Shown here one piece after another: positions 47,075 to 59,434 of a stretch of DNA of 64,000 nt. Source of the stretch: Piliocolobus tephrosceles (taxonomy: Eukaryota > Chordata > Mammalia > Primates > Cercopithecidae); the NCBI RefSeq assembly GCF_002776525.5, contig NC_045441.1, positions 108,901,440-108,965,439 on the forward strand, read 5' to 3'. The notes beneath the pieces are model-generated. The model saw only the letters and a program-made list of their open reading frames with translations, ran no database searches and had not been told where the DNA came from. Numbering within the stretch: position 1 is the stretch's first letter; the number at the start of each line of letters is the position of its first letter. A program made the position numbers and the translations under genes.

Positions 47075-47212
47075 CTTGAGGTTTGATGTCTGGGCCATAC
47101 CCCCAAAACAATGAAATCAGCACTCCTTGTGGTGGTGACAAGGAGAGGAGTAGACACCGAAATGCACCAAAAACTGATTCTAATGTGCAACCACAGTTGA
47201 GAATCACTGGGA
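47075..47212 (+). repeat. MER5A-type hAT-Charlie element, sense
   Basis: 'tgtctgggccatacccccaa' and the end 'gattctaatgtgcaaccaca' followed by 'gttgagaatcactg' match MER5A. The 5' part is lost. Confidence 0.8.
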
Positions 47213-47879
47213 CAGCTGAACAGGCCTGTGCCAAACACAGTGATAGGAGTAAGCAAACAGAAATCTATTCCTTGCCCTTAAGAAATTTGCCTAACGTGAA
47301 TAATACAACTCTGTAGGCTGTGGATATCTTCTGGAGTAGCTGTCTACTCCTCCATCTACAGACTGCAGTAGGAGTGGTTTAGGCAGCTGTTTGTACCACA
47401 CTGCCCTGCCCTGCCAACAACACTGATTGAACAGAAGGCTGGATATGCAGCACAAGACAAGATGATCCAATCCCTTTAAATTTGGAACAAAGATCCTAAG
47501 TCTAATTCAGACATTTGGGGAAAGTTGAGCTGAAGCATAAAACCAGAAATGACAAAGAAATTGGAAGAAATTAAAAATTTGGAAGACAGAAAAGGGAAGA
47601 AAATGAAAGTAGACATGCCTAAGAAAGAGTCAGAGGGTTACTGTGTGATCCTGAGAGTCAGAGAGAACTGCCTAGGCTTCCAAGAGGTTTGCAGTTTACA
47701 TTATGAAAGGCCCGTTTCTTGGACTTTGTAGGTTTACAATGACTTCTCCTTAGTTTGAGACAATTGAGTGGGTCTCTGCCCTTTGCAATAAAAAAGGGTA
47801 TCATCTTTACCTTCTGGGTTCCAGTTCAGTTCTCACTTGAATCTTCCATGTGTTTACCTCGTTTCTGAAAATGATAAGA
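47213..47879. other. No gene seen; unassigned
   Basis: About 0.67 kb. A small perfect stem GGAGTAG-ctgt-CTACTCC lies near 47332-47349. No recognisable gene. Confidence 0.45.
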
Positions 47880-48090
47880 GCAATGAGAGTTCAGAGAAGT
47901 GGGAAACCAAAGGGCACTGGAGTGGTCTGAGGAGGCTTCACAAATCATGTGGGGATTGAACTGAATCCCAAAAGATGGAGAGATGGAGAGAAGAGAGCTC
48001 CCTCACTCCAGGTGAAGGAAAGAGTAAGTAGAAAATCACAGAGGCAGGAGTGTGCCCAAGGAGACTGGAGTCTACATGGAAGGATGTGGG
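47880..48090 (-). repeat. L2-like fragment, antisense
   Basis: 'gcactggagtggtctgagga' followed by 'ggcttcacaaatcatgtggg' and 'agaaaatcacagaggcagga' resemble the antisense L2 segment seen near 3950 and 8300. It is diverged. Confidence 0.45.
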
Positions 48091-48240
48091 ATGCCAGAAA
48101 ATTAATTTTTATCTGGTGGAGTGAACCTAATGAAAGGTCAGCAACACTAGCTCCATGCTCCTTCTACTTCTTAGTGTCTCCTAAAGGTAAAAAGTCCTGA
48201 GGCCCAGCAGATTTTAAGAAATGCTTCCTAAACTTTTTTA

Positions 48241-48533
48241 TATTTTTTATTTTTATTTTGAGACAGAGGTGTGCTCTTGTCGCCCAGATTGGAGGGCAGT
48301 GGCGCGATCTCGGCTCACTGCAGCCTCTGCCTCCCGGGTTCAAGAGATTCAGCCTCCTGAGTAGCTGGGATTACAGGCACCCAACACCATGCCCAGCTAA
48401 TTTTTGTATTTTCAGTAGAAACAGTGTTTCACCATGTTTTCCAGGCTGGTCTCGAACTCCTGACCTCAGGTGGTCTGCCCACCTTGGCCTCCCAAAGTGC
48501 TAGAATTACAGGTGTGAGCCACTGCTCCCCACC
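48241..48533 (-). repeat. AluS-like SINE, antisense
   Basis: Near full length, with a small deletion at 'caagagattcagcctcctga'. Flanks 'aaactttttta' and 'aaactctta' may be the duplication. Confidence 0.95.
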
Positions 48534-49155
48534 CCAAACTCTTACGTACATTCCATGTTGCATCACTACTTTAAGGGCAAACACATTAATAATTACAGAA
48601 AGTAATAAACAAGAGAAAAGCACTGATAGCAACAAACATAGTTACTTGCCTATTTCTGTCAAAAAATAATTTTGTACACATCAATGGATTCTTATGGCCT
48701 GTTTTATTCTTTGCATATTTTGGCAGAAGTTGGTTGTTGAGAATACGTCTTACTTCATTTTTCAAAGTAATTCTTTAAAAAAAAAAAAACTCTTTAACTT
48801 AGTTGCATCATTACATACATGACTAGGATAATAGTCTATGACCATGACTGGTGAAAAGATAGTGTATTTTAGTATTAACTACAACTTAAAAAATTATGGG
48901 TAAGATTAATTAAATGTTATGAATTTTGCCATGATATTTACCATTAACTGGAAATAAAGAGAACAGAGTTGTAAGTATTATGCAATCATTTTAATTCAGG
49001 CACATTCCCATAAGTGATATAGACCTGGAGTTGTAGTGTGAAGTCACAGGCAGGATGGCACCCAGCCAATATGCATCAGAGTACCAGCCTGGGATTTACC
49101 ATGCCAGTGCTCCAGACTCTGACTTTCATCCCAACTTGCTTCCAGGGACCTTTTC
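48534..49155. other. No gene seen; unassigned, with an A run at 48779-48790
   Basis: About 0.62 kb without a recognisable feature. Confidence 0.5.
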
Positions 49156-49170
49156 AAAGATATTCAGTAG

Positions 49171-49492
49171 GCCGGGCGCGGTGGCTCAAGCCTGTAATCC
49201 CAGCACTTTGGGAGGCCGAGACGGGCGGATCACGAGGTCAGGAGATCAAGACCATCCTGGCTAACACGGTGAAACCCCATCTCTACTAAAAATACAAAAA
49301 ACTAGCAGGGCGAAGTGGCGGGCGCCTGTAGTCCCAGCTACTCCGGAGGCTGAGGCAGGAGAATGGCGTAAACCCGGGAGGCGGAGCTTGCAGTGAGCTG
49401 AGATCCGGCCACCGCACTCCAGCCCGGGCGACAGAGCAAGACTCCGTCTCAAAAAAATAAATAAATAAATAATAAAAAAATAAAAATAAAAA
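49171..49492 (+). repeat. Young AluY, Old World monkey type, sense
   Basis: It starts 'gccgggcgcggtggctca' and retains many CpG sites. The right arm has 'gaatggcgtaaacccgggag' and 'gagatccggccaccgcactc'. 'aaagatattcagtag' at 49156-49170 and 49493-49507 is a perfect 15-bp duplication. The tail is A-rich with TAAA units. The intact duplication and CpGs mark a recent insertion. Confidence 0.97.
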
Positions 49493-49507
49493 AAAGATAT
49501 TCAGTAG

Positions 49508-52500
49508 ACAGCCAGTATTTTCTACATATGCTACACCCGGTCCTCAAGTTAGAGACAAGCCCCTGAACTGAACGGGATCTTGGAGGTTAGTTGACATTTT
49601 ACCAATGAGAAAACTAAGGTAGATAACTGTTAAGATCAAGGGGAATGCTGAATTTTCTTTTTTCAAAAATAAACAACAACAAAAAAAGTCTCTTCTTCCA
49701 GCTAACATCTCAATCACTTACCCAAAATGACTTTTAAAAGTTTCACATTCTTTCTGCTAGGATGCCAGCGGCAGCAGCCTACTCCATACGTCAGGCAGTG
49801 TTTGTATATATTTCAGCGTATCCAAGCAAGGCCTTTTTAACTTTCCATCCTACAGACGAAGCTGTACTTTCCTGAATGGCAGCCAGGAAAAAACTTGGGG
49901 ATTTGGCAGGAAGACTGTGGGAAGCCTGGTGTTCCACCAGGCTGAGATCTGGAGCGGAGCTTTCTACAAAGGCAGAGGAGCGAAACACCTCCCTTTGTTT
50001 AGCTCTTCATAGGAGCACAAATGGAGCCCCCAGATTGCAATCAGGCCCTATTGTATAAACTTGGGGTTTCCAGGCCATACAGCATTTTTGGCAGCAAATC
50101 CCTTATTATTTTTCAGCTGGAAAACCAATTAGCATTCTTTTTATATCTGGGTGTTAATACTTGGGTCTTAAAGCAATTTTTTGGCCACCGGCCCACATGA
50201 CTGTAGTCTCTTGGGCAATGCCTGACAAATTGAGATAAAACCGTTACTTCATGTTTTCCTACAAAGACAAAACAAAAACTGTTTCCTGTTCTTATTAATT
50301 GGATGAAGTCAATTTCCACATTTAACAAATAAAAAGGTAAGCATAATCAGGGTGTCAACCCACGGCTCTTATCTCTCCCCAGGCTGGTTCCTCTGCAGGA
50401 ATGTGAGGGAGCAAGACTTGTCAGGTTCTGACTAAGCTTTCCTTTTATTGGGAAAAAAAAAAAAAAAAAAATCCTCCTGGGCAACAGAGACCTGTCAGGT
50501 GAATGGGCTGCGACCACCACAAGGTCACCCTTTGGCCTCAGTGGCATTTTTGCTTCACAAGTCTGAGTGATGTGATTTACCTGAGGGAAAGAATTGTTAG
50601 GAGATTCCAGCCATGACAAGTGGATTAGTCATAACAGTCAAGAGGACACTGCCCAGTTTAAGAGGAATAAACACAGCCAAACATTTCCCTATCTCGAAAG
50701 CATAGCAAAGTCAAGTTCACGCTCCGGGAATGTAGTTTACGATTAGAGAAAGCCATATCTGGGCTGCTGTCTCAGAATATCTAAGCGAGTGGAGAAGAGG
50801 AGGAAAGGAGGTTGGAATAGCTGTGGGAGGTGCCCATCCTGTCAAGTGTTCATCTATGGTAAACAACCCCTGCCATGGCAACACAACCTCATGCAGCAAA
50901 TCAGAGGAGCTTGGCCCCCCAGCGAGCAGACCACAACTTGGGAAAATCTCCAGGATGATGCAAAATATTTCGAAAGGAAGTGGTAAAACAAACAGAAAGG
51001 AAACACAGCCATACAACTGCAGCTTGAAGACAAAAATTTGTTAGGCACAAAAAATAGTTTGGGTGCAGTTACAGGGAGAATTTTTGTGTTGCTGGTACTG
51101 ACTGTACATTCTTTGCTAGAAATGGCCTGAGGAGTTGCCACTCCCTTTCAAGACTTTCTTTGTAAGTAGTGGGTGGTGGCATCATTTTTAAAAATCCGCT
51201 TGAAAGGCTTCTTTAAAGAATTTGTACAGAACATTTTCTTTGCAAGAAAATCTATTCTGAAGCAATATTATTTAACAAGGGGGCTGTGTTTTGAGTCATA
51301 AGAAAATCTATTATCCAATTTTTTTCTTATTGTTATATTTGCTATCAAGAGCAGAAAATGATAGTCTATAATAATTTAGAGGAGTGACTAAAAATGCCCA
51401 ATCATGCACAGGAAAAGCAGCATTCGATTTGCATCTCTAGAGCCAGAAGTCACCCAATTCTCTATGCAGAGGATGGCCATACATTGTGCAGTTTGCCAGG
51501 AGAGTCTCAGTTGACTCTAGTCCAGATTTAATTACCAACAGTGCCTCTTTCACTGATGAAAGTGTGCTGGTTTGGACAGTAAATAATTTGGTGACCCTAT
51601 TGATTCACAGAGCCCAAAAATCTTCTGTCTGCTCCTACTCTCCCCAGGGACAGCAGTCTAAGACTCTAAAAATCAGAACCGAAATGCAAAATGAAAAAGA
51701 GAGTTGGGTGGGGAGTTGTTACCACCCAGCAAAGAAGAAACCTCGACAGTCTGGCTTTACCTAAAGGAAGCATGGAAGGACTGTGAACAAAATTAACTCT
51801 GTGTGTATTGAGGAGAGGAGAGTACCCGCCTTCATAGAGACCCCTGCGGCAGCCTTTAGGACTATCTGGGAGTTTCCCACTGGATTATACACCAAAGTCT
51901 AAATAAGTGCTCCTCTGTCAAATCCTGGAAGGTACACAGTCATTTCAAAAGCAGACATGCATCCTGCCTCTTTTTGTGCCTTGCAGCCCAGAAAGTATTG
52001 CTCAGATATTCCAAATCAGAAGGTGTTCAGCCACTTCATACTGCCACCAGCCATGCTGCTGGCCTGTAGCTATTTGGATCAGAATGGAACTCTTTGATCT
52101 GTAAACTGATCTAAGTTTAACTATGGCCTGGGCCCAAAAGGTGGACTAATTTTGGCAACTTCCCCTGTACACTTTTATCTAGAGATAAAAGGAACACTTG
52201 GAAGCATAAACAGAAGGTGTATTTCTGTAGGCCCAATAGTCAGCACATCAAAACACAAGACCATAGAAGCTGGTGCTGAATATTAGCTCTGATTTTAGAA
52301 AGCAGCTCTACTCTGCTACCTCACTCACTGGCAGCCAGTAGGACCATTTCCTTCTGTTGTAATCATATGAAGATAACATAACATTACAGAACTTAGAAAG
52401 GAAAGACGCGTTTCCAGCACAGTGACTTCCATTTCTATGTGAATTTTTAAAACTGAAAACCATGATTTTTAAGTTATAAAGTAATTACAGTGGCTTTGGG

Positions 52501-53455
52501 TCCAGGAGTCCAAGGCTCTCATACAAATATGTGGGTGATTGGAGACCTGAGCATCGATACTCTTCCAACCTCCTTGTCTCTCAAGTGGTCTGTGCTTTAA
52601 TCAGACCAGTTAGGAGAGCGGAACATAAGTTCCCTAGGGGCAGCCAGCTTGGAGTTCCAGAGAAGAGTTATAGCTTGCCCATGACCTTTGCACTATGTGA
52701 ATTTGTCAGTGAAGGACCAAATGAGAGAAATGCAAGAGCCCGACAGTGTTTAATGTAGCCCATTTTAACTTATAGTCAGAGCTACTGTCTATTCCAGAAT
52801 AGGACAATGGACAGTGAAGTTCTAAAGGTAGTAAGGTGGTTTTTCTATAGGGACATGCAGCTGAGTACACAGAGGTAGTTTAGCTGTAGGCAAATCAGAT
52901 AAGCTCTGAGTAGCAGTATTTGGCACCTTATTGCCAAAGCAGTCTGTTCTATAAGAAGTACAATCACCAAATTAGAAGGAAGCATTTCTAGTCTTTCCTT
53001 GCTAGGATCTAAAGAGACCAGTGAGTTTCTTGAAGGACTCTTGGGACACATAGGACCTGACTAACAAAATAACGTGACATGGCTTAAACACACTGACATG
53101 ACCAACTACCCCCGAATAGTGATTTGACAAATGGAAATGAAGTAACCAGGCTAGCGCTGGGCAGAGCTGGTGGAAAGGAATACCGCAGAGTTTGTGTGTA
53201 AAAGGGCCCTAATATAGAACACTGAAGAAACACTGGGACACATTTTTTTGTAGGTCATCAAATGGCATCACAGAATCAATTTGCTGAAAAATACATAATA
53301 TTAACTCTAATTCCTTTGAATGAAATTACCTTGTTTTGTTGACGTAAAAACTGGGAAAGTAGTACCACCTATTTGGGTTTTCAGTGGAGATGTTTTCCCA
53401 GTTTCTGGGTAAGGGGATATGACTCAAGCATGAGGAATATGAAATTCCCGTTAAG
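49508..53455. other. Repeat-poor island, no gene recognised
   Basis: About 3.9 kb in which I see only a weak ancient-repeat-like patch (49590-49640) and an A run (50452-50471). GC content seems higher than in neighbouring AT-rich stretches. Open frames reach 99 codons on the minus strand (50717-51016), with others overlapping, and none is recognisable. An ATTTGCAT octamer lies near 51427. Confidence 0.45.
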
Positions 53456-53464
53456 CTGTCCTGG

Positions 53465-53760
53465 TTGATCAGGCACAATGGCTCATGCTTGCAATCCCAG
53501 AATTTTGGGAGGCTGAGGCAGGCAGATTGCTTGTGTCCAGGAGTTTGAGACCAGACTGGGCAACATGACAAAACACTATTTCTACAAAAAATTAGCCAGG
53601 CATGCTGGCACATGCCTGTTGTCCCAGCTTCTCGGGAAGCTGAAGTGGAAGGAGCGCTTGAGCCTGGGAGGTCCAGGTTTCAGTGAGCTGTGATCACTCC
53701 ATACATTCCAGCCTGGGCAACAGAGCGAGACCCTGTCTTGAAAATAAAAATAAAAATAAA
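53465..53760 (+). repeat. AluJ-like SINE, sense
   Basis: Diverged dimer from 'gatcaggcacaatggctcat' to a (TAAAAA)n tail. 'tgtcctgg' recurs at 53457-53464 and 53762-53769. Confidence 0.93.
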
Positions 53761-53769
53761 GTGTCCTGG

Positions 53770-54356
53770 CCATCTCAGAAATCAGAATTCCACATGAAGT
53801 TTGGGAATTGCGTTAGATCATGTCTAAGACCTCTTTCAACAATGCAATTTTTGCATAGCAAGGATCTGAATAGTCTTAAAGGATTTCCTTTTATATTCAT
53901 TTCAAAAAACCCTCAGAAGAGAAAAAATTGACAGCACAGCCTGAGGTCAAGAGAATACATAAGTACAGAGAAGACTGAACTCAAATTAGGAACAGACATG
54001 TGATTCCCACAGCCTCCTCAAAGCAGTTCTCTATCATGTGAGGAAGAGCTTGAGCCACCAGACTTGACCTTTCCTGATATTCCTCTTTGATTTAACAACA
54101 AAAAATTATTTTAGTTAAACAATAAGAACCACATGACTATGCTCTCACACAGTAAAAGAGTCAATCCATTAGATCGCTAGACTAATTCATCCTGCATAAC
54201 TAAAGAAAGTAAATTTCAGGTGCTTTTGCCATACACACATAGTTACAAAAAGTAGCAACGATGTAAGGGGAAGAATATATTAATTTGCTTTACTGTAATT
54301 ATTTCACTATGGATAGTTATATCAAAAGAGCATACTGTACACATTAATGTACACAT
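53770..54356. other. No gene seen; unassigned
   Basis: About 0.59 kb without a recognisable feature. Confidence 0.5.
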
Positions 54357-54367
54357 TAAATCTACAC

Positions 54368-54682
54368 TTTTTTTTTTTTTTTTTTTTGAGACAGAGTCTT
54401 GCTCTGTCACCCAGGCTGGAGTGCAGTGGCATGATCTCTGCTCACTGCAAGCTCCACCTCTGGGGTTCACGCCATTCTCCTGCCTCAGCCTCTGGAGTAA
54501 CTGGGACTACAGGTGCCTGCCACCACGCCCAGATAATTTTGTTGTTGTTGTTGTTTTGTATTTTTAGTAGAGACGGGGCTTCCCCATGTTAGCCAGAATA
54601 GTCTCCAGCTCCTGACCTCGTGATTCGCCCACCTCATCCTCCCAAAATGCTGGGATTACAGCGTAAGCCACCACGCCCAGCC
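54368..54682 (-). repeat. AluY/Sc-like SINE, antisense
   Basis: Full length. 'taaatctacac' at 54357-54367 and 54683-54693 is an 11-bp duplication. The linker complement contains a (GTT)n expansion (54539-54555). Confidence 0.97.
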
Positions 54683-54851
54683 TAAATCTACACAACTTTT
54701 ATTGAAAGGAAAAGGTGCTTAAGAAAATATACCCAAAAGCAATGAGGTAAAAAATAAATGAATACAGTGTATTTATACATATGTGAGACACATATGTAAT
54801 GTATTACATATGATTCTGCTATGCTGTAACAACCTGTTTTTATTTGGGTCT

Positions 54852-55167
54852 TAAGGCTGTGCGCAGTGGCTCACGCCTGTAAATACCAGCACTTTGGGAG
54901 GCCAAGACGGGTGGATCACCTGAGGTCAGGAGTTCGAGACCAACCTGGCCAACATGGCAAAACCCCATCTCTAGCAAAAATACAAAAATTATCCGGGTGT
55001 GGTGGCAGGCACCAGTAATTCCAGCTACTTGGGAGGCTGAACCAGAAGAATCACTTGAACCAGGGAGGTGGAGTTTACAGTGAGCCGAGATTGCACCACT
55101 GCGCTACATACAGCCTGGGTAACACAGCAAGACTCCATCTCAAAAAATCATAAAATAAAATAAAATA
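54852..55167 (+). repeat. AluS-like SINE, sense
   Basis: Full length. 'tatttgggtct' at 54841-54851 and 55168-55178 is an 11-bp duplication. It faces the Alu at 54368-54682 with about 170 bp between them. Confidence 0.96.
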
Positions 55168-55339
55168 TATTTGGGTCTCAAAAATCTTTTAAATTTAACA
55201 TGTAAAGAGCTAGTTCTTTCTTTATAATAAGGAAATGTTCTGTAATATGGTTACATCAAATTTTGTTAATGATATAGTTTGTTTCTACTTATTTGCTATT
55301 ATAATACCTCTTATAAATAGCAAATATGCTTGTAAATAT

Positions 55340-56780
55340 GTCTTAGTGCCTATGAGTATTTCTGCAGAACAGATTCCTAGAAGTATATCACAAGATCAAA
55401 GAGTAGGCTTACTTTACATTCTGGTAAATATCATCTATTTTATATATGCTTTGGAATTTCCTCTGTAGATGAATCTTTGTATCCTCTTTATACCTTCTAC
55501 TCAGTTACTTGTATTTTTCTTCATATGCAAGCACTCTATATATTTTATATATGTTATAAATATTTCTCCTAGTCTGTAGCTTATTAACTTCATTTTTATG
55601 ATTATCAAACAGAACTTTATTTTTTCATTTTTATGGGGGTCAAAGTTATACTTTCTTATATGATTTATGAGTTTTGTGTATTGCTTAGGAAAGCTTTCTC
55701 TATCCCCAGAATTACAAATTTAAAAAACATTTTCTTCAAATACTTTTATAATTTGTTTTTAAGTTACTTTCTTTAATCTCTCTGAATATTTTTGCTTATG
55801 TTATGAACTGAGTTTAATTTTTTCCTAGGTTAACCAATTATCACAATGCAAGTTATTGAGAAGTCTTTAATAACTTTATTGATTTGAGATACTACCTTTG
55901 CTATGAACAATATCCTTGTACATGTCTGGGTTTCTATTCTATTTTTTCTCTTAATGTGTTGTTCATCCCTATGCCTAAATACACTGCTTTTATACTATAT
56001 TCTCATTATTAGTAGGTCATATCCCATTGTTATTCTCTTTTATTAAAAGTTAATTTGCTAATCATTGGTATTCTTTTCATATGTGAGAACCAGCTTGTCA
56101 ACATCTTTACAGTGTGGACTCTTCCCATTGAAAAATATGAAAATAGAACTTCATTTATATAGGTTTTTAAATACCCTTTTATAAAAGTCCTGCACATTTT
56201 CTATTTCTTCCCAAGTATAAAATGTGTTATGATGCTATTGTGAATGAGATTTCTTTTATCATTATGTTCTCAAGTCATTATTGCTAATGTTTAAAAGGTA
56301 CTAATTTGGCCGGGCACGGTGGCTCATACCTGTAATCCCAGCACTTTGGGATTCTGAGGGGGGCAGATCACGAGGTCAGGAGATCAAGACCATCCTGGCT
56401 AACACGGTGAAACCCCATCTCTACTAAAAATACAAAAAATTAGCCGGACGTCGTGGTGGGTGCCTATAGTCCCAGCTACTCAGGAAGTTGAGGCAGAAGA
56501 ATAGTGTGAACCTAGGAGGCAGAGCTTGCAGTGAGCTGAGATTGTGCCACTGCACTCCAGTCTGGGTGACAGAGCAAGCCTCTGTCTCAAAAAAAAAAAA
56601 AAAAGTACTAATTTGTGTATATTGACTTTTATATCTGACCACATTATTATGCTCTTAACATGACCTCTTAAATTCTAATCATTTTTTATCCTGATTTTCA
56701 TGATAGGAAAACCTTATATATTTCCCTAATTCATTGATGGGATTTTAGTAGAACTTCAATTCTGAAATGTTTTAAGATGG
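55340..56780 (-). repeat. Old L1M/HAL1-like ORF2 region, antisense
   Basis: 'gaacagattcctagaagtat', 'ttgcttaggaaagctttctc', 'acatgtctgggtttctattc' and 'cccttttataaaagtcctgc' follow the antisense order of old L1 ORF2. The AluY at 56308-56601 splits it. No frame is open. Confidence 0.75.
56308..56601 (+). repeat. AluY-like SINE, sense
   Basis: It begins 'ggccgggcacggtggctcat' and ends in an A run. 'aaggtactaattt' (56295-56307) and 'aaagtactaattt' (56602-56614) form a 13-bp duplication with one difference. Right arm reads 'gagattgtgccactgcactc', so it lacks the monkey-type CCGGCC variant. Confidence 0.96.
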
Positions 56781-56911
56781 ACCAACAAACACCCATCCTT
56801 TGAGAGCTTACATAAGGCTAAGAACATTGAGTGTACCACTGGGACCCCTCAGGAAAACACGTAACTCTTGTTTGTGAAACTTACAGTCTTTCTATTCTGA
56901 CATAGGGTTTG

Positions 56912-57291
56912 TGATATGGTTTGGATTTGTGTCCCCACCCAAATCTCATGTCAAACTGTGATCTCCAGTGTAAGAGGAGGGGCTTAGTGGGAGGTGATTG
57001 GATCATGGGGACGGTTTCCCTCCTGGCTGTTATCATACTAGTGAGTTCTCATGAGATCTGGTTGTTTAAAACTGTAGAGCATCTCCCCTTTCACTCTCTC
57101 CCTCCTGCTCTGGCCACGTAAGACGTGCCTCCTTCCTCTTCACCTTTCACCATGATTGTAAGTTTCCTGAAGCTGCTCTAGCCATGTTTCCCGTACAGAC
57201 TGTAGAACCGTGAGCCAATTAAACCCCTTTTCTTTATAAATTACCCAGTCTCAGGCATTTCTTTATACCATTGTGAGAACAGACTAATACA
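56912..57291 (+). repeat. MST/THE1-type solo LTR (ERVL-MaLR), sense
   Basis: It runs from 'tgatatggtttggatttgtg' through 'ccacgtaagacgtgcctcct' and 'caccatgattgtaagtttcc' to 'gagaacagactaataca'. Full length, about 380 bp. No clear 5-bp duplication is seen. Confidence 0.92.
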
Positions 57292-59264
57292 GATGCTTGT
57301 TTCGTTTGGATTTCTTTTTTTTTTTTTTTTGTATAAGTACTATATTCCTTTTCTAGTAGGTTTTCCTACTCCTCTCACATACATACAAAAAAAAGAATTC
57401 TCAAATTTAATAGCCATTTTCATTGCTTGCCAAAAGACCACCAGTGAAGTACATAAATATTACACACAAAAAAAGTATTTTTAAAACTGAAAAAATAAAG
57501 ACAAGAGGAAATCATTTTCAGCTTCACTGTCACACAGCCCATTTCTATTCTTAGCCAGCCTGAGTCTTCCACAGAAGAGCACCCTCTAGGTCAGGGTTTG
57601 CTTCCCTGACATGGAAACACTGCAGCCAACTTCCTTTGAGCAGGTCATCCATCAGCCTCCAAGGCCACATTTCCTGTGGGAGGGAATTCCTGATGGTGGA
57701 ATCCTTGCTAACTTCCTTTTCCAAAACTAATTGCTTCATATAGGGACATGTTTTCTCTGCTTCCATAGGTCCGAAAGGATATAGAAACATTCAGATGAAC
57801 AGCTCTGAGGTGATCTTGTTCCTCCATTTTCTTTCTTATAAGCTAAGGGTTCATTTCGTTCAACTTAATTTGTACAGAGTAGAACCTTTTTGGTTATAGA
57901 TGCAGATACAATGAGAGATGTCTAGATGAGAAGATGTCATGTTCTATCTATATTGATCCATTCATAATGAACTGGTTTGGTCCCTTTGCCATTGCTAGCT
58001 GACTGTGGCTTCCTAGAGCACTGTTTGGAGAGAGATCTGAAGCTGCCTCTGGCTATAGTCAACAAATAATGTCTGTCATGAGCATGGGAGGGAGTGTAGC
58101 AGGATGCCCAAGAAGCATTGGCCATCTTTGATTGTAATTGACTTTTCTGAGCTTATTTCTATAACCTGATAAGTTTTGTTCATGTATAGATATTATACAT
58201 ATAATATACATATCAAAAAATGCTGTGCTTTTTTTACTTGGATCAACAAAGACATTTAAACAGTTCCGTGCTCTTAAATCTGGGAAGCCTTAATGCTAAG
58301 CACTGAGTATATAAATTTATACCCTAAATAAAACTTTGGCCAGAATACTATGTTCTATACTTGCAAAAATACTATGGTAGTTATGATTTTTCTTACTATC
58401 GTTCATAGTAGTAGTAATTATAGTATTACTAGTAATTATAACTCTCTCAAAACCCAACTTGGTATAATTTTGGGTGGCATATAACATCATCAGTAAAGTA
58501 TTTTCACATAATACTCACAAAAATAGAGAACTTTATTTTTACAATTCACACATGCTAGGTGGCTAAGGGCTAAAGAAATACTGTGAATGTTTCTGGTTTT
58601 TACCAAAGATCAGTTATATGTTTTGTGTAACTGAGGGAGTAACACAACTCAAAAGTTAGAATTTGCATACTTTTTGAGAAATAGTCAAGAAAATAACAAT
58701 GTGCTGTTCTAAGCATTAGAGGTTTCCAAGTCTGCTCTTCAGAATGGGATTATCTGGGAAACCTGGTAGAGATGACAGTTTGTTTTTCTTTGTAAGAAGT
58801 GTTGAGCTGTGGCTTAGGGTATTAAATAACAAAAACTCAAATCTGTATTTTCCATATCCACATATATATAATATTTTACTTCTTTATGGGCAAAAACGTA
58901 TTATTTCAAACCACCCCCTACTATGCCTCAATATGTATATTACATTAAAATTACGTCATATGTAGAGAAAGAAGAGGGAATTCACTTGGAAAATTAGCTA
59001 ATTGATTTTAATCGATTTTCACAAACCACCATGTGACACATGGGAAGATGCTCCTCACGGGAGTTCCCACTCAAATTTGGGCAACAAAACAAACATTCAT
59101 ATTGATAATATGCCTTTGTGACTTTCCCGGTTTTTAAAAGCATGTGAACTAGCCATCTGAAAACACATTTCCATGAACTGTAATGGTACTTCTTTCCAGT
59201 GGTAATACACCTATCATTGTTTTCCACTAAGTACTTGACATGGCCTTTGTAAATGAACTCGAGT
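57292..59264. other. No gene assigned; T run at 57311-57331 next to a minus-strand open segment
   Basis: About 2 kb. A T run follows the LTR, and 57551-57790 is open on the minus strand for 79 codons, so a minus-strand retrocopy with its poly-A at 57311 is conceivable. No AATAAA lies next to the run in that orientation and I do not recognise the protein. The rest is unassigned. Confidence 0.35.
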
Positions 59265-59278
59265 AAAAAATGAATTCT

Positions 59279-59420
59279 TGGGGAGTTATACCCGATATAA
59301 ATGATGAATTGATGGGTGCTGACGAGTTGATGGGTGCAGCACACCAACATGGCACATGTATACATATGTAACCTGCACGTTATGCACATGTACCCTAGAA
59401 CTTAAAGTATAATAAAAAAA
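59279..59420 (+). repeat. Primate L1 (L1PA-type) 3' end, severely 5'-truncated, sense
   Basis: Only about 140 bases remain: 'gggtgcagcacaccaacatg', 'gcacatgtatacatatgtaa', 'cacatgtaccctagaactta' and an A tail. 'aaaaaatgaattct' at 59265-59278 and 59421-59434 is a perfect 14-bp duplication, so this is a complete, recent, very short insertion. Confidence 0.95.
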
Positions 59421-59434
59421 AAAAAATGAATTCT

